From Ketobacter sp. MCCC 1A13808 (lineage in GTDB: Bacteria > Pseudomonadota > Gammaproteobacteria > Pseudomonadales > Ketobacteraceae), in NCBI RefSeq assembly GCF_009746715.1, contig NZ_VRKW01000001.1:248001-312000 (forward strand): a DNA stretch of 64,000 bases, written 5' to 3'. Numbering within the stretch: position 1 is the first letter of the stretch; every line of letters starts with the position of its first letter. Below are positions 57,701 to 64,000 of the stretch, in pieces. Under the pieces are notes generated by a model. It saw only the letters and a list, made by a program, of their open reading frames with translations, searched no databases and was not told where the DNA came from. A program made the translations under genes and the position numbers.

Positions 57701-58338
57701 CAAATGATGGCAAACAACACCAAGCCAACCAAAACCGTCCCGATAACGAATTGGCTAAAGCTGGCCGCTTCCGATTCGATGCGGATGGTATCCAGCGTTT
57801 TATCAAAGTCATTATTGACGGTTTTATTAAAGTTACGCACCAGCAGGTCATATTGTTTCCGCTGCTTGAGCGTGGACGCGATCGCTGAGTGCATTTCGTC
57901 AGCGGAAAATTCGCCATTAAGTACTCTCAAAGTGTACTTTTGGGTATCTGAAATGTATTGATCAAAGCTAGCCAGCATTTCATGCGAGCGGCTCGCCAGC
58001 GACGGTTTCAGCGTTGTGATTCTCAATATATCTTTGCGCTGGCTCGTGCTGTGATCCATCGCAGCGGCCAAAGTATCGTATTCATTCTCCGCAATGGCCG
58101 CTTCAAACAAGCGGTTCACATCCAGAAAGCCGATCTGCAACCGATTGCCGATCCTGACCAGCTGAGAATCGATGTCCTGAACTTGCTTTAGCTTCTGGTT
58201 GGTTTCAGTGAAAAAGGAATAATTACTGAACACAATATAAGAGAAACCGAGCAATGCCATCACAGCCATCAGTGTCATTTTCAGTTTGATTGAAGAGTTA
58301 GCGAACTTAATCAGCGAGTTTCTGAGTATTTGCAACAT
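54703..58338 (-). CDS. Multi-domain hybrid histidine kinase (HAMP-GAF-coiled coil-HisKA-HATPase-REC-REC-REC)
   Basis: The 1211-residue kinase has membrane helices near residues 19-40 and 195-218 around a periplasmic helical sensor (about 45-190, CHASE3-like). HAMP (about 215-270), GAF (about 286-436) and a long coiled coil (about 436-530) follow. HisKA has H540 in SHELRTPLNS; HATPase has NFISNALKFT and GGTGLGLTI. After a Ser/Thr/Pro linker come three receivers at about 820-935, 942-1060 and 1086-1208, each with an acidic pair and phospho-acceptor Asp (ILDLGLPD, ILDLELPD, LMDVMMPEMDG). It heads the operon with CheR, CheB and the REC-PAS-GGDEF-EAL protein. Confidence 0.94.
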   Translation of the reverse strand: MLQILRNSLIKFANSSIKLKMTLMAVMALLGFSYIVFSNYSFFTETNQKLKQVQDIDSQLVRIGNRLQIGFLDVNRLFEAAIAENEYDTLAAAMDHSTSQRKDILRITTLKPSLASRSHEMLASFDQYISDTQKYTLRVLNGEFSADEMHSAIASTLKQRKQYDLLVRNFNKTVNNDFDKTLDTIRIESEAASFSQFVIGTVLVGLVLFAIIWLIIVVTSAIGQVIKLAGQIAEGNLDVEVGIGTSTEVNRLFMALATMRDRLKKQYQESAIRTERQEQISRLNDALRGELTTLQVSNNILRCLAELLGANVGALYLLEGDTLVMKASYAFSHRKGDRTRFLLGESMVGQAALERKLFMVRDLPADYAPVASGLGEATATEVMLVPLEFNGNLLAVIELMSFTPFTEHQIDFVERSAEGLAIALSSAISRMQLADALERTRLQAEAMEQQQEELRATNEELEEQATTLRASEEGLQQQQEELRVMNEELEERNQLLDRQKEEIAQKNKDLEASREELHGKAKQLEMSGRYKTEFLSTMSHELRTPLNSILILSQGLVENKKRNLDEKQVEHAKVINSSGRDLLMLINDILDLSKVEEGKLELVVEELNLQAFADKLHGQFDVQAENKKIGFGVEVEPELPDSILIDEHRLSQILRNFISNALKFTHKGSVNVSVGRAETDVRLAEGHLLRKEDAIVFKVKDSGIGIPKDKLGLIFEAFKQVDGTISRKYGGTGLGLTISKKLAEIMGGGVDVLSEGENFGSEFVLYLPRTVTPGVHKANDSGTEQVTSPAKPSTSSAEPLTPAGVSSEDAPFSGAAVVREKTVLIIEDDPSFSGVLKNLAEDFGFEAHCAHTVADARAYLNHHLPGSIILDLGLPDAPGEHLLSMLKEDKETRNIPVHVISGKLNVNVSDLAGAEEFIAKPFSRDRLDQLFQDIESEIHDLSYQRVLIIEDDEVQCEQLKMNFDKQNIASDIVSSGEHALSLVNSEHYGAIILDLELPDVDGFGLAKALGEATLGNTPIIIYTARDLNKKQDADLRKYAKRIVLKTDKSISRLINETTLFLHWVNESDKTPNTKEWVDTSPSDGLNFAGKRLLLVDDDIRNLYSLSAVLEESGFEIETASTGIEALDMLASQPAFDLVLMDVMMPEMDGLEAMKKIRSQSQFKSLPLIALTAKAMRDDRARCIEAGANDYLSKPVETVKLKSMIKMWLRQS
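56862..57001 (-). repeat. 84-nt repeat encoding a 28-residue Glu/Gln-rich coiled-coil unit in the hybrid kinase
   Basis: Two adjacent copies in the linker between GAF and HisKA each read QQEELR-x2-NEELEE and are offset by exactly 84 nt (28 residues, four heptads). A third, more divergent unit (NKDLEASREELHG) follows. The segment is rich in paired Glu/Gln, as methylation helices of chemoreceptors are. Confidence 0.75.
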
Positions 58339-58445
58339 TGAATGTCATATACATGTGAGTTATTTAGTAGGTAATTGCACTCAATCACCGAGTCGGCCTA
58401 CAGGAGTCCGGGTAGTGCCCAGACCCACTGAATGATGCCAGATCT

Positions 58446-58469
58446 GCGCTCTACCACCGCACTGAGCGC
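58446..58469 (-). other. tRNA-like D-arm hairpin between qmcA and the hybrid kinase
   Basis: On the minus strand GCGCTC and GAGCGC enclose AGTGCGGTGGTA, closely like a tRNA D arm, starting 5 nt after the qmcA stop. The sequence after it does not make a convincing anticodon or T arm, so this is at most a tRNA fragment or chance hairpin. Confidence 0.25.
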
Positions 58470-58473
58470 TATC

Positions 58474-59328
58474 CTAGCTACGCCCCATAAGTCCTTTGAT
58501 TGCATTTGGTAAATCCGCTGGAAACACCACGGTTTTTCCATTCGGCGACACCGCTACTTTCTCCAGGGATTTTACGTATTTTTCACCAAGCAAAAACAAC
58601 ACCGGCATTTCCTTATCGCCGATCGCGGCGGTCACCATTTCGATGGCCTGTTGACTGGCTTTTGCTAATACCACGTCCGCTTCCGCATCCCGGCGCGAGG
58701 CTTCCAATCGCCCTTCCGCTTCCAGAATTGCGGCCTGCTTATCCCCATCTGCACGGGTCACCGTCGCACGACGTGCCCGTTCCGCAGCGGCCTGTTCTTC
58801 CATCGCCGTCTGCATGGTGCCGGACGGGTTGATATCCTGAATCTCAACGGTTTTTAAGGTGATGCCCCAATCAGAAATATCATCAGAAATCGCGTTTTTC
58901 AAATGCGCTTTTATTTTATCCCGTGAAGACAAGGCATCATCCAGATCCATTTCACCGATAATCGAACGCAGAGAAGTTTGTACCAAAGTCCGAATCGCAA
59001 GGCGATAGTCCTCAACCCCGTAAACGGCTTTTTCCGGCGAAATAATATTGATATACGCCACTGCGTTGGCAATGATGACGGCGTTATCTTTGGTGATTAC
59101 TTCCTGTGATGGAATATCCAAAACGATGTCTTTCGTTGTGACTTTGTAGGCGACGGAATCAACATAGGGAATAATGATATTGAGCCCCGGCCCTAATGAA
59201 TTGTGGTATTTCCCTAATCGCTGTACCACCCATTTATTACCCTGCGGCACCAACCGCACCCCTTTCGCCAACGTGACCAATAACAAAATGAATATTGCAA
59301 TGACGACGTAAAACCCTGCGTTTACCAT
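58474..59328 (-). CDS. qmcA: SPFH/band 7 membrane protein, QmcA-like
   Basis: A 284-residue stomatin/prohibitin-family protein: one N-terminal membrane helix (about residues 5-25), then the band 7 domain (VVQRLGKYHNSLGPGLNIIIPYVD; KDNAVIIANAVAYINI) and a C-terminal coiled coil rich in Ala/Glu/Arg (EEQAAAERARRATVTRADGDKQ is the transition; a 20-residue part is diagnostic). QmcA-type proteins form membrane microdomain cages and can associate with FtsH-like proteases. An NfeD partner gene lies upstream on the same strand, as is usual. Confidence 0.92.
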   Translation of the reverse strand: MVNAGFYVVIAIFILLLVTLAKGVRLVPQGNKWVVQRLGKYHNSLGPGLNIIIPYVDSVAYKVTTKDIVLDIPSQEVITKDNAVIIANAVAYINIISPEKAVYGVEDYRLAIRTLVQTSLRSIIGEMDLDDALSSRDKIKAHLKNAISDDISDWGITLKTVEIQDINPSGTMQTAMEEQAAAERARRATVTRADGDKQAAILEAEGRLEASRRDAEADVVLAKASQQAIEMVTAAIGDKEMPVLFLLGEKYVKSLEKVAVSPNGKTVVFPADLPNAIKGLMGRS

Positions 59329-59430
59329 ACTCAGTATTCCTTATTAAAAAGCTTCAAACCCTTGCCTGTAACCGGACACCGGAAACAACTGTGCCCTTCG
59401 TAACAAGCGGCTCTCGATTCTTATTCGTTT

Positions 59431-59889
59431 TTAACCCACCATTTTTTCTACTACCAGGGAATTACCCGATACGTCTTTTACCCGCACCCGGTCCCCCTCT
59501 GCCAATGAATCCTGAGAAATAATAATCCATTCATCACTCCCCAATATAGGCGCAGGAAAACGCAACCGCCCCCGCCGTTCTTTTGTCGGCACACTGATCA
59601 CCTGGCCCACCTCGCCGACAATCGCTTCCCGTGACATGCCAGCCTTGGTTTTATCAATTGACAATGGTTTTAAAAACCTAAACCAAAGCAAAGCTAACGC
59701 CGCCGAAAGGAGAGTCCAGATAAAAATTTGCCAATTGACACTCAAGCCCGGCAGCAAGAACAACAGCCCTCCCATGAGGATAGCGGCCACACCGAACCAC
59801 AGAATAAAAAAGGTGGTAATCGCGATTTCACCCAGCATCAACACCACACCAAAAACAACCCAGTGCCAATACAGCAATTCAAGTTCCAT
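59431..59889 (-). CDS. NfeD family membrane protein
   Basis: The 152-residue protein has three or four hydrophobic helices in residues 8-80 (VVFGVVLMLGEIAITTFFILW) and a C-terminal OB-fold (IVGEVGQVIS; GSDEWIIISQDSLAEGDRVRVK). NfeD short forms pair with SPFH proteins and are thought to support their membrane assembly. It lies 102 nt upstream of qmcA on the same strand. Confidence 0.9.
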   Translation of the reverse strand: MELELLYWHWVVFGVVLMLGEIAITTFFILWFGVAAILMGGLLFLLPGLSVNWQIFIWTLLSAALALLWFRFLKPLSIDKTKAGMSREAIVGEVGQVISVPTKERRGRLRFPAPILGSDEWIIISQDSLAEGDRVRVKDVSGNSLVVEKMVG

Positions 59890-59949
59890 ATTTAGTCCAA
59901 CTATTTGATTATGCTACCCAAACGAAAGATTAGCACATGCAAACAAATA

Positions 59950-59981
59950 AGGCCGGAACTCAATGAGCCCGGCCTTTTTTG
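59950..59981 (-). terminator. Probable terminator downstream of dcd
   Basis: AAGGCCGG pairs with CCGGCCTT across a 12-nt loop. It lies 35 nt after the dcd stop. On the minus strand the tail is TTATTTGTTT, a weak T tract; on the plus strand a T6 run follows, so the signal is bidirectional in form. Confidence 0.6.
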
Positions 59982-60015
59982 CAATGCTTCATGCAGAATT
60001 CTGAGCAGCGCCCGA

Positions 60016-60585
60016 TTACGCCTTTGGCAGCGTTACACCGGTTTGACCCTGATACTTACCGCCACGATCCCGATAGGACACTTCGCACTCCTCATCCGAC
60101 TCCAGGAACAGCATCTGCGCCACGCCTTCATTTGCATAAATTTTCGCCGGCAAGGTTGTGGTATTAGAAAATTCCAGGGTCACGTGCCCTTCCCACTCCG
60201 GTTCCAGGGGCGTCACGTTCACGATAATGCCACAACGGGCGTAAGTGGATTTGCCAAGGCAAATGGTCAGCACGTTTCTGGGGATTCTGAAAAACTCGAC
60301 TGTGCGTGCCAGGGCAAATGAATTGGGAGGAATAATACATACATCACTGTCTACATCCACGAAACTTTTATCAGAAAAGTCCTTGGGATCGACCGTAGCA
60401 GAATGAATATTAGTGAACACTTTAAACTCAGTGGAGCAGCGCACATCATACCCGTAGCTTGAGGTGCCATAGGAAATAATCCGGTCGCCACTTGCGCCGT
60501 GGCGCACTTGGCCTGGCTCGAAGGGTTCAATCATGCCGTGTTCTTGCGCCATACGGCGAATCCAGATATCAGATTTGATGGACAT
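60016..60585 (-). CDS. dcd: dCTP deaminase
   Basis: The 189-residue enzyme deaminates dCTP to dUTP, feeding dTMP synthesis. [40 protein letters not shown] (Ser and Arg of the active site) and VTLEFSNTT with the catalytic Glu are present. Ends with [16 protein letters not shown], as in Pseudomonas-type Dcd. It lies 67 nt downstream of mrp. Confidence 0.96.
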   Translation of the reverse strand: MSIKSDIWIRRMAQEHGMIEPFEPGQVRHGASGDRIISYGTSSYGYDVRCSTEFKVFTNIHSATVDPKDFSDKSFVDVDSDVCIIPPNSFALARTVEFFRIPRNVLTICLGKSTYARCGIIVNVTPLEPEWEGHVTLEFSNTTTLPAKIYANEGVAQMLFLESDEECEVSYRDRGGKYQGQTGVTLPKA

Positions 60586-60652
60586 TGCGTTCCGTTACTC
60601 CCCTGAAATGAAGGGCGAATCATACCTGTTTTTCGCCCTTGAGGTGAAGTCC

Positions 60653-61744
60653 TCAGTCGTTATGGATACTGATTTTCGGGGATGCCCCGGCAGAGCGTCC
60701 GGCCATTTTGGCCAACTGTCCTGCAGACAATCGTGCTATTTGTCGATAGACCGCTGCAATCGGCCCATTGGGATCGCTGGCCACCGTCGGCTTACCACTG
60801 TCCGCCTGCTCGCGGATAGAAAGATCCAGGGGCAAGCTGCCCAGCACCGATACCCCGTATTCTTTCGCGATGGCGGCGCCACCACCTTCACCAAAGATAT
60901 GCTCCTCATGACCGCACTGGCTGCAAATGTGAGTGGCCATATTCTCTACCACCCCGAGCACCGCCACATGCACTTTGCGAAACATCTCTATGCCCTTCTT
61001 GGCATCCAGCAACGCGATATCCTGGGGGGTCGTCACGACCACAGCGCCGGATACCGGCACCTGTTGCGACAGGGTAAGCTGAATATCGCCGGTGCCTGGG
61101 GGCATATCGACCACCAGATAATCCAGATCATTCCACAACGTTTGCTTGAGCAATTGTTGTAAAGCACCACTGGCCATCGGCCCTCGCCAGACCATAGGCG
61201 TTTCTTCAGTGGTCAAAAAACCCATAGAGATGGATTGAAGCCCCAAACTCTCAATCGGCACAAAGAAATTCTGCTGATGCACTTCCGGGCGGGTACCCTT
61301 AGGCACCCCCAGCATCATGCCTAAACTGGGACCGTAGATATCCGCGTCCAGTATACCCACTCGCGCCCCGTCAGCCGCCAGAGCCAGGGCCAAATTCACG
61401 GCGGTAGTGGATTTCCCCACGCCCCCTTTGCCGGACGCCACCGCCAGGATGTTCTTGACTTTGCCCGCGCCTTCCAAAGGCTTATCCTGGGCGGGCTTTA
61501 CCTGCCAGGTTAGTGTCAGTTTCAGCTTGGCAAAGCCCAAGCCGGTAAGCAGTTGCGACAACGTTGCCTGCAGCTGCTCCCGCACCGGCTCGATGGCGTA
61601 CCCGAAACAGAGTTCCGCCGACAATGTATCCCCGTTTTCCGCTACATTGCGGATTTCCACAACATCGACGAGATTTTGCAATGATACCGGATCGGCGTTC
61701 GTCGCCAATACCTGGCGTATCTTGTCATACATCGCTTGGCTCAT
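60653..61744 (-). CDS. mrp: Mrp/ApbC iron-sulfur cluster carrier ATPase
   Basis: The 363-residue P-loop ATPase carries Fe-S clusters to apoproteins. An N-terminal MIP18/DUF59-like domain (about 1-90) precedes the deviant Walker A motif ASGKGGVGKSTTA near residue 102. The cluster-binding CxxC is CSQCGHEEH near residue 275. AGGAG lies 8 nt upstream of the ATG. It is divergent from metG across 245 nt that should hold both promoters, an arrangement common in gammaproteobacteria. Confidence 0.96.
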   Translation of the reverse strand: MSQAMYDKIRQVLATNADPVSLQNLVDVVEIRNVAENGDTLSAELCFGYAIEPVREQLQATLSQLLTGLGFAKLKLTLTWQVKPAQDKPLEGAGKVKNILAVASGKGGVGKSTTAVNLALALAADGARVGILDADIYGPSLGMMLGVPKGTRPEVHQQNFFVPIESLGLQSISMGFLTTEETPMVWRGPMASGALQQLLKQTLWNDLDYLVVDMPPGTGDIQLTLSQQVPVSGAVVVTTPQDIALLDAKKGIEMFRKVHVAVLGVVENMATHICSQCGHEEHIFGEGGGAAIAKEYGVSVLGSLPLDLSIREQADSGKPTVASDPNGPIAAVYRQIARLSAGQLAKMAGRSAGASPKISIHND

Positions 61745-61989
61745 ACTCTCAACTCCTGGTTGCTACTGCGGGTGACCATCACTAATTACAGGGCCGCTAT
61801 GCTAAACCAATTTACCCGGTCAATATAGCCGGATCTGGTGCTTCGCCTGCCTCACCGCTGGAATCCATACCCTAATAAGGATATAGTTAGCCGCCTGATT
61901 TTCAGCCCCTAAACCGCTGTATTTCCTGAATCTTAATTTGCTGCTCCTAATTTCCTGAGAAATGACGACAGAAGCCACGACTGAGACCC

Positions 61990-64000
61990 ATGACTGACGC
62001 AAACACATCGACGCCCCGCAAAATACTGGTTACCAGCGCCCTGCCCTATGCCAACGGCCCGATCCATCTGGGGCACATGCTGGAACACATCCAAACCGAT
62101 ATATGGGTGCGTTTTCAGAAGATGCGTGGTGAACACTGTATTTACGTGTGCGCAGACGATGCCCACGGCACCGCAATCATGCTCAAAGCAGAACAGCTGG
62201 GGGTCACACCGGAAGCGCAAATCGCCCGGGTACAGGCGGAACATGAGCGGGACTTTGCCGGATTCCTGGTGGAGTACGACAACTACTACACAACCCATTC
62301 AGAAGAAAACCGGGTCCTGTCCAATCGCGTTTATCAAACCAATAAAGACCAGGGCAATATCGTTGAGCGCGAGATCAGGCAATTATTCGACCCGGAGAAA
62401 AGTCTGTTTTTGTCCGACCGCTTTGTAAAGGGTACCTGCCCTAAATGCGGCACAGAAGATCAATACGGCGACAATTGCGAAAAGTGCGGTGCGACCTATG
62501 CGGCCAGCGAGCTGAAAAACCCCCGCTCCACTATCTCCGGTGCGCAACCGATTCTTAAAGCCAACACTCAGCTGTTCTTCGACCTGCCCAAATACCAGGA
62601 CTTACTGAGCCGGTGGATTCGCTCCGGCAGCCTGCAGGAAGGCATTGCCAACAAGCTCAACGAATGGTTGGAAGCCGGCTTGCAGCAGTGGGATATCTCC
62701 CGTGAAGCGCCCTATTTCGGCTTTGAAATCCCAGACCAGCCCGGCAAATATTTCTATGTATGGATGGACGCGCCGGTGGGCTATATGGCCAGCTTTGAAA
62801 ACCTGTGTAAACGCCGCGGCGACCTTAATTTCGAGGATTACTGGAATCCGCAATCCGGAGCCGAGCTGTATCATTTTATCGGTAAAGACATTATTAATTT
62901 CCACGGTTTATTCTGGCCTGCCATGCTCACCGGTGCCGGTTACCGCACGCCAACCGGCATATTCTGCCATGGCTTTGTCACGGTGAACGGCGCCAAAATG
63001 TCCAAGTCCCGAGGTACCTTCATTAAAGCAGAAACCTATCTGCAGCATCTAAATCCGGAATACATGCGCTATTACTTCGCAACCAAGCTGAGCAGCCGCA
63101 TCGACGATATAGATCTGAATTTTGAGGATTTCTGCCAACGTGTGAATGCGGATCTGGTCAACAAGGTAGTTAACATTGCCAGCCGGACGGCGAACTTTAT
63201 CGGCAAGCTGGGCGGCAAACTGAGCAGCACCAATGCCAATCCGGAACTTACCCACGCCTTCCAGAATCAGGCAGACACCATCGCCCAATACTACGAACAG
63301 CGCGAATTCGGCAAAGCCATGCGCGACATTATGGCATTGGCGGATCGCGCCAATCAGTATATCGATGAACAAGCCCCCTGGACGCTGATAAAACAGCCCG
63401 GTAAAGAGGCAGAAACCCTGAATTGCTGCAGTGTCGGCGTGAATTTATTTCGCTTGCTGGTACTCTATCTGAAACCGGTATTACCTAAGTTGGCGGCCGA
63501 CGCAGAGGCGTTCTTGAATATTCCGGCGCTGAGCTGGCAAGATCATGGCACCCTGCTGGCGGATCACGAAATCAATAAATTCAAAGCCTTGATGCAGCGT
63601 GTGGACATGAAGCAGATCGACGCCCTGAGCGAACAGGCAAAAGCCGAAGCAGAAGCAGAAATGGCTCTGGGCAAGCCCAAGACCGCATTGGATCTCGACC
63701 CGGTAGCGGCGCAGATCAATTTCGATGACTTTGCGAAAATTGACATGAGAATAGCCAAGATTGTCACTGCAAGTCATGTGGACGGTGCAGACAAACTGCT
63801 ACAGTTAACGCTTGACCTGGGAGGAGAGACCCGGCAAGTATTTGCAGGCATTAAGTCTGCCTACAATCCCGACGATTTAGTGGGTAAACTCACGGTGATG
63901 GTCGCAAACCTGGCACCGCGCAAAATGAAGTTTGGCCTCTCGGAAGGAATGGTAATGGCCGCGGGGCCCGGTGGGGCAGACATCTTCCTGTTATCACCAG
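61990..64000 (+). CDS. metG: Methionine--tRNA ligase (3' end outside window)
   Basis: The frame runs open from the ATG at 61990 to the last base, giving 670 codons; only a few C-terminal residues should be missing. HLGH in [13 protein letters not shown] is the class I HIGH motif. The zinc knuckle reads CPKCG then CEKCG near residues 150-165, and KMSKSRGTF is near residue 337. The C-terminal EMAP/tRNA-binding domain starts near [15 protein letters not shown], residue 578. The enzyme charges both initiator and elongator tRNA-Met. No stop, frameshift or missing motif is seen. Confidence 0.97.
   Translation, partial: MTDANTSTPRKILVTSALPYANGPIHLGHMLEHIQTDIWVRFQKMRGEHCIYVCADDAHGTAIMLKAEQLGVTPEAQIARVQAEHERDFAGFLVEYDNYYTTHSEENRVLSNRVYQTNKDQGNIVEREIRQLFDPEKSLFLSDRFVKGTCPKCGTEDQYGDNCEKCGATYAASELKNPRSTISGAQPILKANTQLFFDLPKYQDLLSRWIRSGSLQEGIANKLNEWLEAGLQQWDISREAPYFGFEIPDQPGKYFYVWMDAPVGYMASFENLCKRRGDLNFEDYWNPQSGAELYHFIGKDIINFHGLFWPAMLTGAGYRTPTGIFCHGFVTVNGAKMSKSRGTFIKAETYLQHLNPEYMRYYFATKLSSRIDDIDLNFEDFCQRVNADLVNKVVNIASRTANFIGKLGGKLSSTNANPELTHAFQNQADTIAQYYEQREFGKAMRDIMALADRANQYIDEQAPWTLIKQPGKEAETLNCCSVGVNLFRLLVLYLKPVLPKLAADAEAFLNIPALSWQDHGTLLADHEINKFKALMQRVDMKQIDALSEQAKAEAEAEMALGKPKTALDLDPVAAQINFDDFAKIDMRIAKIVTASHVDGADKLLQLTLDLGGETRQVFAGIKSAYNPDDLVGKLTVMVANLAPRKMKFGLSEGMVMAAGPGGADIFLLSP

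Overview
The window is chromosomal DNA from a gammaproteobacterium, most likely in or near the Pseudomonadales/Oceanospirillales. Gene order supports this: aspS-yebC-ruvCAB-ybgC-tolQRAB-pal-cpoB-queE-queC-tRNA-Lys, with nadA and bepA beyond, is the order I recall from Pseudomonas. The hda-DUF2066/purM-purN-DUF3108 and arsC-wrbA-DUF2069 blocks are also familiar from that group. I see no insertion sequence, integrase, prophage gene or CRISPR array. The genus is not determined.

Layout. 1-15.1 kb is mostly minus-strand housekeeping: a cut-off periplasmic protease/chaperone (bepA), quinolinate synthase (nadA), tRNA-Lys, queuosine precursor genes, the complete Tol-Pal envelope system, Holliday-junction resolution (ruvABC), yebC, aspS and an FmdB zinc ribbon. 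A gene-poor gap of about 770 bp follows. Then come an HU-family protein with a histone-H1-like Lys/Ala tail, proS and a lytic transglycosylase (15.8-18.8 kb).

18.8-28.1 kb is rich in signalling. It holds a CheY-like regulator, a CheC-like phosphatase and a PAS-GGDEF diguanylate cyclase in one overlapping operon, then class I fumarase, an epoxide-hydrolase-like protein, a probable PilZ-like c-di-GMP receptor and a 7TM-DISM hybrid kinase. 28.1-30.9 kb holds yihY, arsC, wrbA and a DUF2069 gene that appears to start at ATT. 31.0-37.7 kb is a six-gene overlapping operon (RDD, SpoIIM-like, DUF4129, DUF4350, MoxR, DUF58) of unknown function. Next come an unknown exported protein, glk, an AraC regulator, a second 7TM-DISM hybrid kinase and a membrane PAS-GGDEF-EAL protein (37.8-46.4 kb), then hda, DUF2066, purM, purN and DUF3108.

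51.2-58.3 kb is a four-gene coupled unit: a hybrid kinase (HAMP-GAF-coiled coil-HisKA-HATPase-REC-REC-REC), CheR, a receiver-less CheB and a REC-PAS-GGDEF-EAL regulator. It looks like a chemotaxis-style adaptation module wired to c-di-GMP with no MCP, CheA or CheW. The window ends with qmcA, nfeD, dcd, mrp and most of metG.

The best candidates for undescribed biology are the kinase-CheR-CheB-c-di-GMP unit, the SpoIIM/MoxR/DUF58 membrane operon, the CheY-CheC-cyclase operon and the PilZ-like receptor. Three GGDEF proteins, the PilZ candidate and three hybrid kinases lie within about 40 kb. All domain assignments come from motif reading and memory of the families, not from searches.
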